A stretch of DNA of 41,995 nt. Source: a virus. The stretch is taken from the IMG/VR virus record IMGVR_UViG_3300036832_001176, positions 1 through 41,995 of that record; one strand, written 5' to 3'. Positions 1 through 7,385 of the stretch are shown in pieces. Numbering within the stretch: position 1 is the stretch's first letter; each line of letters starts with the position of its first letter. The notes below the pieces were generated by a model. It saw only the letters and a list, made by a program, of their open reading frames with translations, did not search any database and had not been told where the DNA came from. The position numbers and the translations under genes are program-made.

Positions 1-16
1 CGGGGGTATTTTTAGG
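1..16. repeat. Terminal direct repeat, left copy (candidate cos or circular overlap)
   Basis: The first 16 bases, CGGGGGTATTTTTAGG, recur at 41963-41978, just before adapter sequence at the right end. A short direct repeat at both ends is expected either from a cohesive-end genome whose 5' overhang was filled during library preparation, or from assembly overlap of a circular molecule. The neighbouring small terminase and HNH endonuclease genes are the usual companions of cos packaging. The last one or two Gs of the right copy are shared with the adapter, so the real repeat may be 14-16 bases. Confidence 0.7.
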
Positions 17-29
17 AGCTGGGCGATGC

Positions 30-66
30 ATAGGGGGGGTGCTTTTTTCGACCCCCCCACCCCTAT
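30..66. other. GC-rich hairpin next to the genome end
   Basis: GGGGGGGT (33-40) pairs perfectly with ACCCCCCC (51-58) around a 10-base loop, and the flanking ATAGGG/CCCTAT (30-35 and 61-66) offers a second register. Read on the minus strand the hairpin is not followed by a U-run, so it is a poor intrinsic terminator for the last gene. Its place between the last gene and the terminal repeat makes a cos-recognition or packaging role possible, but that is inference. Confidence 0.5.
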
Positions 67-116
67 CAATTTGGTATCTCTTGTATGAAAACTTCGACCA
101 AGCTGTAAGAAATTTT

Positions 117-386
117 TTACAAATTTTTCATAGAATTCTGTGAAACTTTTCGCCACATACCTGAGACGTTCTCGGTTACAATCTCATCGATAGCATCCTG
201 TATTGCTAGAGCCTGGTCGGGCTCTGACAAATCATTACTAATTTTTGCTATCCTAGCCAGCATGCCCGGGGTATCATAACCAAGTCTAGTGTCATAGGCC
301 AGCCACTCTTCGAACCGAGTGAACGGATCGAATGGATTGTCTACAGTAGTTAGCATGTACTCTGTTGGTTGATTAGTATCAGTCAT
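117..386 (-). CDS. Conserved small phage protein, unknown function
   Basis: An 89-residue protein of the type starting EYMLTTVDNP, which I recognise as widespread in uncultured tailed phages near the packaging genes. It has no membrane segment or signal peptide; the middle (DTPGMLARIAK, LSEPDQALAI) looks helical. It is the last gene of the leftward run. On a circular map it sits directly upstream of the small terminase. The ATG at 386 overlaps the TGA of the preceding gene (TGATG), which implies translational coupling. A GTG one codon earlier (389) is an alternative start. The function is not known to me. Confidence 0.8.
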   Translation of the reverse strand: MTDTNQPTEYMLTTVDNPFDPFTRFEEWLAYDTRLGYDTPGMLARIAKISNDLSEPDQALAIQDAIDEIVTENVSGMWRKVSQNSMKNL

Positions 387-3187
387 CACATCTCACTCAT
401 AGCAGTCTTCAATGTTGATAGTGAGATGCCCAGTTGATTGGCTACCTCAGCCTGAGTGTAGCCGGAGTCAAGCATAAGCTTTGCTCTCACACTCTTGGCA
501 GTAGTCATCTTAGGTTGAACCTTTGGTGTAGCTAGTTTCTTGATTGTCTCTAGATCGCCGTGCTTTAGTATCTTAGTTAACTTATGATTACTTATAGCGC
601 CTGCTTGAATAGCATCCCATTCGCTCTGTGTTGGCTTGATAGCCGTCTTCTTTGCACCCGTTCTAGATCTTGCTTCAGCCAACGCTTGGTTCTTGATCTT
701 CCTTACATCAGCAGACTCCATGTTTGGATGAGCCTGGCGTTTCTGGGAGACCACCGTATTTGCTATGACCTGGGCTTGTCTTTCACGAGGGGCGTTCATT
801 TCAGCGAGGGCTAATTTCGCATTGAGGGAGGATACTTCTTTGGCGTATGTTTTCGCAGCAGAAGGCGATGTTTTAGTAGGCTGGGTATTAATCGACTCCT
901 TTCTTGCCGTATTAGCCAAACCCTTCAACTTGTTAGAATGATCGGCATAGATTAACTCAACACGAGTACCAGAAGGTTGCGAGACAAGAGTACGAGCATC
1001 TTCAGTTACAGCAAGACGTTCATGCTTCTCCATCTTTGGAATCATCTTGCCTGTTTGTACATACTCCTTCTTTCCAGTGGCGGGGTTAACTTTGAGCTTT
1101 CTTTCTGGAATCAATGCTCCTGTCGGAACATAGACTTTCTTTCCAGAAGTCTTATCAATAAAACCACCTTGGCCAGCAGGTCTAGCTTTCCTTTGCGGAA
1201 TCCAATGTTCAGCGCCTGCTTTCGAAATCAGAGTAGATGCTCCTGCTCTTTTACCGCCCTGATACTTCTCTTTTAATTGAGCAATACCATTGTTTCGTTC
1301 TGATGCCTTGAAATCAAGAGAGTGTTTCTCAGCGTCAATAACAACCATCGAATGCCTAACCGCACGAGCAAGTTCGTCAGCCTTAGCACCATGAATGGTC
1401 ATGTCAGTAATCAGATTGGAAACACTGCCCATCTCTTGTTGCTTACGAGAAGCATTTGGTGCTCGACCTTCATAATCAACTTTGCCCTTCTTATAGATTC
1501 CACCATCAATAGTTCGCATTCCATCATATGGCGGATACGAATGTTTAGTATCAAAAGTTTTTAGATCTTCAAGAGCTGGGGTACTTTTAACTGATTTTCT
1601 ATTATTAGGGATCAGTGTGACATAATCACCATCGAAGTCAGCACCAGACAAATGCTGAGCGACACTATGATGAATACCAATAGCATCAGTAGTATGTTTA
1701 CCTAATAATTTTAGAGCTTCCTTATTACGATTGTTCACCGTCAATTGTGGAATCTCAAATGTACCACCATGCGGATAACGGATTAGAGCTACACGAGTTC
1801 CATTTAGCAACGAAGGCGCATGAACTTCAGTCGGCTTCATTGATTTAATTGGCAGAAGTACCTTTGTTGATTGACCTGGCAAAGAAGCTGCTTTGAGATG
1901 AACTGCTGCAGAATCTGTTTCATCAGCAAAAGTATCAAGAAGCTTTTTACGAACAGTTGGGTTTGTCAAATGCTTAATGGCATTGTACTCATTGACACGA
2001 CGTTCATAAGTAAGATCAAGTTGAGATCTGGCCAACTTTGGATCTTGCTTAGACAACATCTGTGAAGGGAGATTTTTAGACCATTTATCCCAATCGCCTT
2101 CTTCATTGACAATATTCATTGCCGATGATACTTTTCCATCTGTCCCATGAACTTGTCGAACAATTGCACCGAAAGGATTATCCGGATCAATGTTACCGGA
2201 TGCATCTCTTTCCATTTCTTTCAGTGCGTCTTTCTTACGCCCAGTACTACTCTTATTGGTATTGAAGACAAGATCTGTGCCAGCAGGAAGACCTTCTTTA
2301 TAAACAGCCATACCTTTCAAATAATGCGTTCCATCAACAGAAATACGAACCTGTGCATAATTGGAGTTACCAATTGAAAGATCTTTTACGCCAGGTCGAA
2401 CATAGATAACACCGTCTGCTATACTTCCACCATCTTCAGCATAATTGATACCAAGACGCCTCGAGTTTACAGAGATGGGGGGTTGAATTCCAAGATAAGT
2501 TCTCCCACCATCTTCAGAATATGTATCGTTGATCTGTTTAATTTTGTTACGATTTTGGAACGCTTCAGAATACGTAGTTCCAGGTTTGGCCAAAACTTTT
2601 ATAGTAGTAAAGTTGCCTGTACCAAGTTGTTGAACTTTCACATAATGAAGTGTGTAGCCTTCTTCTTGAAGCATGGCTACAGCAGTATTGAATTTATCTT
2701 TACTAATACCAAGTGATACGTTTGGATCATTAGATAGAGGCAAAGCTCTTTCTACTTGAGTACCAACATCTATGAAATTCTTTTCATCAACTTGTTTCTT
2801 CAACATATCAGCAGTAGCATGAAGAGTGTCGGCTTTATCTTTTGCGCCAGGAGCAAGAAGAGCACGCACAGAAGATTCGTTAAGACCCATATACTCGCCG
2901 ATCTTAACGTTCGAATAGCCCTTCTCTCTCAACGCTTCAGCTTGATTAACTTGTGATTGCTTTTTCTCAGCAAGAGCAATAGTTCTTCTTGCGCGATACT
3001 GAGTTGTCGTAAGACCCATACCTACAGCAATCTCAGTATCCGACATACCTTGCTTTCGCATCATCTCTGCTGCATCAAGAAAACTTCTATTACGAGTAGT
3101 GCTGGCTCCACCAGATCCCCATGGATAACGACCAGAATGTCGTGGAGTGCCGTAATGTTTGAGATACTCAGATTCTGAAACGATCAC
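386..3187 (-). CDS. Putative two-barrel (DPBB) single-chain RNA polymerase with HTH segments and N-terminal tag
   Basis: A 933-residue protein. GADFDGDYV (about 515-523) carries the DxDxD-type metal motif of two-barrel RNA polymerases (beta-prime NADFDGD, YonO and RDR DxDGD). It is preceded by VALIRYPHGG (about 466-475), comparable to the NRAPTLHR strand of beta-prime. It is followed by LARAVRHSMVVIDAEKHS (about 606-623), resembling the LA-lhS-AVD-K segment of RDR/QDE-1 enzymes. Helix-turn-helix-like segments lie at about 40-60, 85-110 and 900-930. The N terminus carries HYGTPRHSGRYPWGSG (11-26). The GTG start at 3187 has GAGGAGTC upstream and overlaps the TGA of the nuclease gene (GTGA). DNA-dependent RNA synthesis is inferred; another DFDGD-bearing, non-polymerase fold is the alternative. 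Confidence 0.7.
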   Translation of the reverse strand: MIVSESEYLKHYGTPRHSGRYPWGSGGASTTRNRSFLDAAEMMRKQGMSDTEIAVGMGLTTTQYRARRTIALAEKKQSQVNQAEALREKGYSNVKIGEYMGLNESSVRALLAPGAKDKADTLHATADMLKKQVDEKNFIDVGTQVERALPLSNDPNVSLGISKDKFNTAVAMLQEEGYTLHYVKVQQLGTGNFTTIKVLAKPGTTYSEAFQNRNKIKQINDTYSEDGGRTYLGIQPPISVNSRRLGINYAEDGGSIADGVIYVRPGVKDLSIGNSNYAQVRISVDGTHYLKGMAVYKEGLPAGTDLVFNTNKSSTGRKKDALKEMERDASGNIDPDNPFGAIVRQVHGTDGKVSSAMNIVNEEGDWDKWSKNLPSQMLSKQDPKLARSQLDLTYERRVNEYNAIKHLTNPTVRKKLLDTFADETDSAAVHLKAASLPGQSTKVLLPIKSMKPTEVHAPSLLNGTRVALIRYPHGGTFEIPQLTVNNRNKEALKLLGKHTTDAIGIHHSVAQHLSGADFDGDYVTLIPNNRKSVKSTPALEDLKTFDTKHSYPPYDGMRTIDGGIYKKGKVDYEGRAPNASRKQQEMGSVSNLITDMTIHGAKADELARAVRHSMVVIDAEKHSLDFKASERNNGIAQLKEKYQGGKRAGASTLISKAGAEHWIPQRKARPAGQGGFIDKTSGKKVYVPTGALIPERKLKVNPATGKKEYVQTGKMIPKMEKHERLAVTEDARTLVSQPSGTRVELIYADHSNKLKGLANTARKESINTQPTKTSPSAAKTYAKEVSSLNAKLALAEMNAPRERQAQVIANTVVSQKRQAHPNMESADVRKIKNQALAEARSRTGAKKTAIKPTQSEWDAIQAGAISNHKLTKILKHGDLETIKKLATPKVQPKMTTAKSVRAKLMLDSGYTQAEVANQLGISLSTLKTAMSEM

Positions 3188-3741
3188 GACTCCTCCTCTA
3201 ATCTTAGTTGATTGATCTGTTTATCGAAGTCTTGAATCTTTTCCATAATGAATACTATGTCGTCTGGATCAGCATCGAAAATCACAACCTCATTATCTTG
3301 ATAAATGCGCAATTCAATATTGATAGCAAATGGATCTTTGTCATACTCTAGACAGAACAGAGCCGCATAGATTTCAAGTTGATGAACCGAACCAGGTATG
3401 ATGCCAGTTTTCAAATCAAAGATACGCAGCGTGTTGTATCTAAATGAAATCCCATCTGCTGTGCCAAAGCAATTCTCAGAATAGAACAGAATTTGTTCGG
3501 TCGTCATTCTGTGACGAATCGAATCATTGATGTACTGACCTAGAGTACCAATATGATCCGAAAGTCTTCCTGCATTGATTTCAGTTTGAGCATACAGATG
3601 TTGAGCAATACCATAAGCTGCTGCCTGCGAAGTAGTCCAACGTTCAGCTAATCTGTTAGGTGTATAGTTCACCCAATGATACTGACTAGGACTGAGGAAC
3701 GCGTGTTCTCCCTGGAGATTCAAATGCTTGTTGAAGCGCAT
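3184..3741 (-). CDS. PD-(D/E)XK-type nuclease, Cas4/RecB-like
   Basis: A 185-residue protein. The core GTADGISF (about 93-100) followed by LRIFDLKTG and then HQLEIYAALF gives the D...D-x-K and Q-x-x-x-Y pattern of RecB/Cas4-like nucleases. That family cleaves DNA ends or single strands in recombination and replication. GGAGGTTTTAG precedes the ATG at 3741. The gene overlaps the upstream nuclease gene by 56 bases, and its stop overlaps the start of the RNA-polymerase-like gene, so the three are co-expressed. I see no FeS-cluster cysteines like those of Cas4, which favours a DUF2800/RecB-type phage exonuclease. Confidence 0.75.
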   Translation of the reverse strand: MRFNKHLNLQGEHAFLSPSQYHWVNYTPNRLAERWTTSQAAAYGIAQHLYAQTEINAGRLSDHIGTLGQYINDSIRHRMTTEQILFYSENCFGTADGISFRYNTLRIFDLKTGIIPGSVHQLEIYAALFCLEYDKDPFAINIELRIYQDNEVVIFDADPDDIVFIMEKIQDFDKQINQLRLEEES

Positions 3742-4030
3742 CTAAAACCTCCTCTTCAATCTCTGGGTAAATATACGATGCAAACGACATCTCATTTAAT
3801 TTCTTGACAAAATAATCTTGGTTTGGTTGAACTTTTGCATCTGCTGATCGCTTAACCTCAAGCGACGCCCATCTGTCATTATAGAGAATGAGAAGATCAA
3901 CTATACCTTGTATAAGCGAACTGTCATTCTTCAATATCATACAACCAGGAAATCTATCGTTCAATCTTTTAATCAACTTTGCTTGATATTGATTCTCTAA
4001 CGGCGTTGCCCTCGTTCGTTGATATGCCAC
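3686..4030 (-). CDS. VRR-NUC-like PD-(D/E)XK nuclease
   Basis: A 114-residue, single-domain nuclease of the kind found in many phage replication modules. The motifs run in order: a glutamate in LENQYQAKL near the N terminus, LKNDSSLIQGIVDLLIL with the catalytic aspartate, then ASLEVKRS as the E-x-K. A Q-rich VQPNQDYFV helix follows. VRR-NUC proteins often act as Holliday-junction or flap nucleases; which substrate applies here cannot be told. The start is GTG at 4030, sharing one base with the TAG of the upstream gene. The C terminus runs 56 bases into the next nuclease gene. Confidence 0.8.
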   Translation of the reverse strand: MAYQRTRATPLENQYQAKLIKRLNDRFPGCMILKNDSSLIQGIVDLLILYNDRWASLEVKRSADAKVQPNQDYFVKKLNEMSFASYIYPEIEEEVLDALQQAFESPGRTRVPQS

Positions 4031-4905
4031 TATTCAGCCTCAGCCTTCGAATTCTCAACAACCATGTCACCATGCCACACCACTGCCGGAGCGGCAACTG
4101 ATGGCGCGTAGCTATTCTTGGAGAAGTACAGGCACTGATAAGCCGTCAACTCTTCGATCGCACCCCACGCTCTCCGCGGAAATCCATCCAACGAAGGGCA
4201 CTGATGCAAGGTCACATCATTGTAGAACTTCGGTGTTCCATCGGAGAAGATCTGCTGGACACCGTCCAAATATACCTTGCGCCAAGCCACCCACGGATCC
4301 TCACTGAAGCAGATGCCGAAGATCACCTGAGTCATCGTATCGCGACGCAACGGCGCCGACCAGATCCGGTCATAGTGTGGATAACCGCGGGCCATGCACA
4401 CGCATTCGACGCCATCGATCAGATCGAGCACCAGAGATGTCGCTGGTGACCCGAACGGAGAGTCAGGAACTGTCGACTGGTCTGGCAGCCAGATCTCCTC
4501 ATCGTCGACAACTACGCCACCGTGATGTTCGCCGAGCAAGCAGAACGCACCAGGAGGGAGTAATGGCGGGAACTGGGACGGCACGTAGAACCGCCAACGA
4601 GTATAAGCGATCTTCCCACTCGAGAACTGCCGTTGGGGTCCTTGCGCCATCACACCTGGATTGGAGCTGGCGCTGGGCGGAGTACGTCCGGATGGTGTCG
4701 GAGCACCTAGTTCGTAGTCGGAGTTGGTGAACCGCAACGACGGCTCGATCGGCAGCCATGGAGATGGGTCTACGATCATCGAGCACGCCGATCCTTTCAG
4801 CAGAGAATACGGGGGTGGGGGATTTGCAGGCAGAGGACCGTTCTTGAATGACGCAAGATTGCTCGACCACGGTGTGATCTCCGTGGCGGGAGGCGTGGAT
4901 GCCAC
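4030..4905 (-). CDS. Concanavalin-like jelly-roll protein, possible polysaccharide lyase or glycan binder
   Basis: A 291-residue protein. The GTG start at 4905 is set by AAGGAG five bases upstream. The first 100 residues are rich in Pro, Ser and Asn. The rest resembles heparin-lyase-type jelly rolls: YTRWRFYVPSQFPP, CLLGEHHGG, LVLDLIDG, VIFGICFSEDPWVAWRKVYLDG. In that family such proteins bind or cleave acidic polysaccharide, and the His pair in GEHHGG could be active-site residues. It has no signal peptide. Its DNA is visibly richer in G and C than either neighbour, and long open frames appear on both strands. Both suggest recent acquisition. A depolymerase-like gene is out of place among nuclease genes. 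Lectin rather than enzyme remains possible. Confidence 0.5.
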   Translation of the reverse strand: MASTPPATEITPWSSNLASFKNGPLPANPPPPYSLLKGSACSMIVDPSPWLPIEPSLRFTNSDYELGAPTPSGRTPPSASSNPGVMAQGPQRQFSSGKIAYTRWRFYVPSQFPPLLPPGAFCLLGEHHGGVVVDDEEIWLPDQSTVPDSPFGSPATSLVLDLIDGVECVCMARGYPHYDRIWSAPLRRDTMTQVIFGICFSEDPWVAWRKVYLDGVQQIFSDGTPKFYNDVTLHQCPSLDGFPRRAWGAIEELTAYQCLYFSKNSYAPSVAAPAVVWHGDMVVENSKAEAE

Positions 4906-4977
4906 TAATTCTCCTTGTAATCGAAGACTTTTACGACAAAATAGATAAAAAAATAAAACGATATCTTCACTCCATCT

Positions 4978-5007
4978 ATTATACGTCGCGATTAACATAC
5001 TAGGCAA
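4978..5007 (-). promoter_or_regulatory. Sigma70-like promoter upstream of the jelly-roll gene
   Basis: On the minus strand TTGCCT and TATAAT are separated by 18 bases, close to the bacterial housekeeping consensus. It lies just after the NUMOD4 gene and about 70 bases before the jelly-roll GTG start. The foreign-composition gene could thus be transcribed on its own, as expected for a moron. The AT-rich leader between promoter and start shows no strong hairpin. Confidence 0.55.
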
Positions 5008-5010
5008 TGT

Positions 5011-5508
5011 CTAAACTCTCACAACTCGGAATTGTTGATACGTAGGCCAAACGTATGTACGGTTCAATATGGATAAAACAAGATCTCTCTCCAATAGACC
5101 ATACCGTGTTGCACAGTCAAATGAATCTAGACTGACTTCTCCGGTTTTGACATCCTCGATCGGATGAATGATTGGATGGTTGTAAGGGAATTTGAATTGC
5201 TGGTTGTATTTGATGGCAAACCACCTTGGCCGCCACACAATATTGTCCACATGATTGTTGAATCTGTCCCCGTTCAAATTGATAGGAGTATCGTAGGGAT
5301 CAAATTTACGTTCGATAAATGCGTTGGCTACCAGTAATGGAACAGACCGATGATGTTGGACTCCTTCGTGCACCAAACCGACATAGACAACGTTGAATTG
5401 GTTCTGAGATAGTGTAAGGAGCCTTCCGGATTTTTCAGATCGTATGTTGCCCCAATTACTCACACTGTAATTCTCAAAATTTCTTATAGATTTCCACTCT
5501 TCAGGCAT
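5011..5508 (-). CDS. NUMOD4/HNH-type protein (homing-endonuclease-like)
   Basis: A 165-residue protein. It opens with a NUMOD4 signature (EEWKSIRNFENYSVSNWGN, about 3-21), followed by a degenerate HNH core: INLNGDRFNNHVDNI, where the usual first histidine of VxHxDG is a leucine. A C-terminal segment (LDSFDCATRYGLLERDL) resembles NUMOD1 DNA-binding helices. Members with an intact HNH are free-standing homing nucleases. The missing histidine suggests reduced cleavage or a DNA-binding role. TTAAGGATG lies upstream of the ATG at 5508. Confidence 0.7.
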   Translation of the reverse strand: MPEEWKSIRNFENYSVSNWGNIRSEKSGRLLTLSQNQFNVVYVGLVHEGVQHHRSVPLLVANAFIERKFDPYDTPINLNGDRFNNHVDNIVWRPRWFAIKYNQQFKFPYNHPIIHPIEDVKTGEVSLDSFDCATRYGLLERDLVLSILNRTYVWPTYQQFRVVRV

Positions 5509-5591
5509 AAAACATCCTTAAAATCGCCTTGCGCAACGCCAAACCTTGCGATATGGTCAATTTTGTGGCCAATTACCCACAAAAACGGCAT
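5484..5591 (-). CDS. Possible small protein (35 aa), unknown
   Basis: A short frame beginning MPFLWVIGHKIDHIAR. Its ATG at 5591 has AGGAGAG about ten bases upstream, a better ribosome site than chance would give. It ends inside the start of the NUMOD4 gene with a 25-base overlap, so the two could be coupled. No recognisable domain. The stretch from 5592 to 5718 upstream is AT-rich with TATATA runs and holds no gene or clear terminator that I can support. Confidence 0.35.
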   Translation of the reverse strand: MPFLWVIGHKIDHIARFGVAQGDFKDVLCLKSGNL

Positions 5592-5718
5592 GTTTCAAAA
5601 CTCTCCTAGGGGACGTATACCTAATATATACCATATATATCTATTACAGTATCGCGCGTAGGGAAAGTCTTTTAAAGCACATATGACCGGGCTTTTGGCC
5701 ACAGAATTGGGCTTTTTA

Positions 5719-6909
5719 CTACCATTCAAGCTCTTTTTCGTCAAAATTGGACGCATTGAAGCTCCTCTTTGCCTTCAAAGTTCTCCAAATTGCCATGTCA
5801 ACTACGCTTCTAGACTTCAAAATGTAGTACCAAAGGTGGGTATAAGGCGTATTCATGCGGTCAATTCGACCATGAGCCTGCTCCCAATGCTTGTACGAGT
5901 ACGTCAAAGAGTAAAAAAGCATCGCATCAGTCTCTATACAGTCCCATGCTTCGCTCCCAGCAATGTATTGTACAAGGTAAACCCACGAATCCGTCTCAGG
6001 AATAGCCTGGTGTCTATGCCCGTTCCACTCTGCCACAGTATGCCCGAACGATTCTAAGCCCCTTAGAGCTTCTAATTCATAGTTGAAGTTATAGAATACG
6101 ATTAGACGCTGGTGTTGTCTTAGAACGTCTCTCACAGCCTCTAAACGGCTTGTATTCTCATTAGCGACCCTGCGCATTACCATAAAAAGCTCAGATATGT
6201 CTCGAATGGGCTTATTCAGGTATGGATTCCATCTGGTCTTGATCACACTATCCATGAGAATCTCATCGTGCTCCACATAAACGATCTTCTCGTGCCGTAT
6301 CGTCTCCTTCATGTACGGCATGTGAACCAAGATCTCGTCACGTAGCCTGTTCAGCTTCTGTACACCCAGATAGCGATCGACTTTAGGGAACTTTGAAAAG
6401 GGTTTGTAAACGACATGCTCTCGCTTGAACTCTGTACGATTCTTATAAAACCCATTGGCGATGAACACTGGAATGTAATCAAGCCAGGTATCCCCAGGCG
6501 TTGCACTGAGTAGTATCCAGGTATTGTTCTTAACGATCTTGAGAAATGCCTTAACCCATGCGCCATTTCCCACCAGTCTCTGCTCGTCAAATATGAAAAA
6601 ACAATCTTGCATACCTGACCATTTGTCAATGTTGTTCCAGCTGTCGACATTCAGAACACCATAGTAGGTGTCTTCGTCAGTTCCAATCGCCGCCGCAGCA
6701 GCTTCACGCTTCCAGTCAAGGCTATCTCTCTTCTTGGCCGTTGTGATGACGACAATGTTCTTGGGTTGTTCGTGTTCAAGATAATAGGCGATAGCTACTC
6801 TAGTCTTGCCTACGCCCACTCCTCCCCATAGTATCGATCCATTTTTTAGTTTCTCTAATGCTTCTACTTGGTGGGGCTGTAAATCCATAAAGCCACTTTC
6901 TCGGTCCAT
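5719..6909 (-). CDS. SF2 DEAD/DEAH-like helicase
   Basis: A 396-residue superfamily 2 helicase with motifs in order: Walker A GGVGVGKT (29-36), Ia-like VVITTAKK (53-60), Walker B FDEQ (107-110, a DEAD variant), motif III SATP (135-138) and motif VI QAHGRIDRMNT (344-354). Length fits the compact phage helicases used for replication initiation or recombination. The start is uncertain: ATG at 6909 or 6888, both with weak ribosome sites. An upstream ATT with AAGGAA seven bases before it is also in frame. The 5' end overlaps the zinc-ribbon gene in another frame. Confidence 0.85.
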   Translation of the reverse strand: MDRESGFMDLQPHQVEALEKLKNGSILWGGVGVGKTRVAIAYYLEHEQPKNIVVITTAKKRDSLDWKREAAAAAIGTDEDTYYGVLNVDSWNNIDKWSGMQDCFFIFDEQRLVGNGAWVKAFLKIVKNNTWILLSATPGDTWLDYIPVFIANGFYKNRTEFKREHVVYKPFSKFPKVDRYLGVQKLNRLRDEILVHMPYMKETIRHEKIVYVEHDEILMDSVIKTRWNPYLNKPIRDISELFMVMRRVANENTSRLEAVRDVLRQHQRLIVFYNFNYELEALRGLESFGHTVAEWNGHRHQAIPETDSWVYLVQYIAGSEAWDCIETDAMLFYSLTYSYKHWEQAHGRIDRMNTPYTHLWYYILKSRSVVDMAIWRTLKAKRSFNASNFDEKELEW

Positions 6910-7003
6910 GACACTTTCGGCAATATATAATTCCTTCTTTCAAACCACATCTGGGACAATCTTTCAAGGCTCCTCGTGGCTTCAGGTACTTTATTCGTGG
7001 CAT
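6800..7003 (-). CDS. Small zinc-ribbon protein
   Basis: A 67-residue frame with two knuckles, CPRCG (about 16-20) and CRKCH (about 28-32), a pattern of four zinc-binding cysteines in small DNA- or RNA-binding phage proteins. Its ATG at 7003 overlaps the TAA of the upstream gene (TAATG), a strong sign of coupling. The C-terminal part beyond residue 35 lies over the start of the helicase gene in another frame for about 110 bases. The real protein may end as annotated, or the helicase may start further in. Confidence 0.5.
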   Translation of the reverse strand: MPRIKYLKPRGALKDCPRCGLKEGIIYCRKCHGPRKWLYGFTAPPSRSIRETKKWIDTMGRSGRRQD

Positions 7004-7167
7004 TATTTTGCCCACGCCCATTTCACACAGTAGGCAAATCGTCCAATGACCACATAGGCACCGATGATGCGCCGCCATCCGTAGTGGTTCGGGCCAATAC
7101 GAAACCCCGGACGAGAGACTTCATAGCGGTAAAACTCAGGCCGGTGGAATGAAACGTGTTTATTCAT
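7003..7167 (-). CDS. Small basic/aromatic phage protein (54 aa)
   Basis: A 54-residue protein starting MNKHVSFHRPEFYRY and ending in a basic, aromatic tail (GWRRIIGAYVVIGR, CVKWAWAK). The ATG at 7167 follows GGAGGGATT, an excellent ribosome site. The stop is fused to the next start as TAATG. The type (WRRIIGAYVVIGR) is one I recognise from other uncultured phages, with no function known to me. The hydrophobic stretch is too short and too basic to call a membrane anchor firmly. Confidence 0.75.
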   Translation of the reverse strand: MNKHVSFHRPEFYRYEVSRPGFRIGPNHYGWRRIIGAYVVIGRFAYCVKWAWAK

Positions 7168-7195
7168 AATCCCTCCATGAAAAAAAAATAGAACA

Positions 7196-7243
7196 AGTAA
7201 AAATAGGTAGGACGCTCTAGAGAGGCTCAGAACGCCCTACCCA
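7196..7243 (-). terminator. Intrinsic terminator
   Basis: On the minus strand a 13-base-pair stem with two G-U pairs (arms at 7230-7242 and 7207-7219) is followed directly by TATTTTT. It closes the transcript that carries the 85-residue coiled-coil gene and the structured RNA before it. The next gene (start 7167) has no clear promoter below this point, so some readthrough is likely. Confidence 0.75.
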
Positions 7244-7385
7244 TGCCTATCACAGTTCAGCGGCACTAGTAAGCCACGACGTCTACTAGCGTGTGAACCC
7301 AGTGATTCGGACTTGCGGAATTGATAGAGCCGCCCTATCATCCCTGGCTAAACCGACTCAAGGGATAGCCAGGGAATCTTTTAAG
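7244..7385 (-). ncRNA. Candidate structured RNA between coiled-coil gene and terminator
   Basis: These 142 bases hold no supportable gene but contain nested inverted repeats. TCCCTGGCTA/TAGCCAGGGA is a perfect 10-base-pair helix at about 7340-7375. TGATAG/CTATCA is a six-base-pair stem at about 7322-7340. GTTCA/TGAAC encloses CTAGTA/TACTAG between 7256 and 7298. An intrinsic terminator follows. This could be a stable small RNA or a folded 3' end protecting the mRNA. I matched it to no known family. Confidence 0.4.

Noticed and set aside
4101-4948. Several open frames on both strands over the jelly-roll gene
   Set aside because: They follow from the high GC content of this gene; none has a ribosome site or recognisable product.
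5527-5550. CGCAAGG direct repeats 17 bases apart as an operator
   Set aside because: They lie inside the possible 35-codon frame and are only seven bases long; too weak to call.
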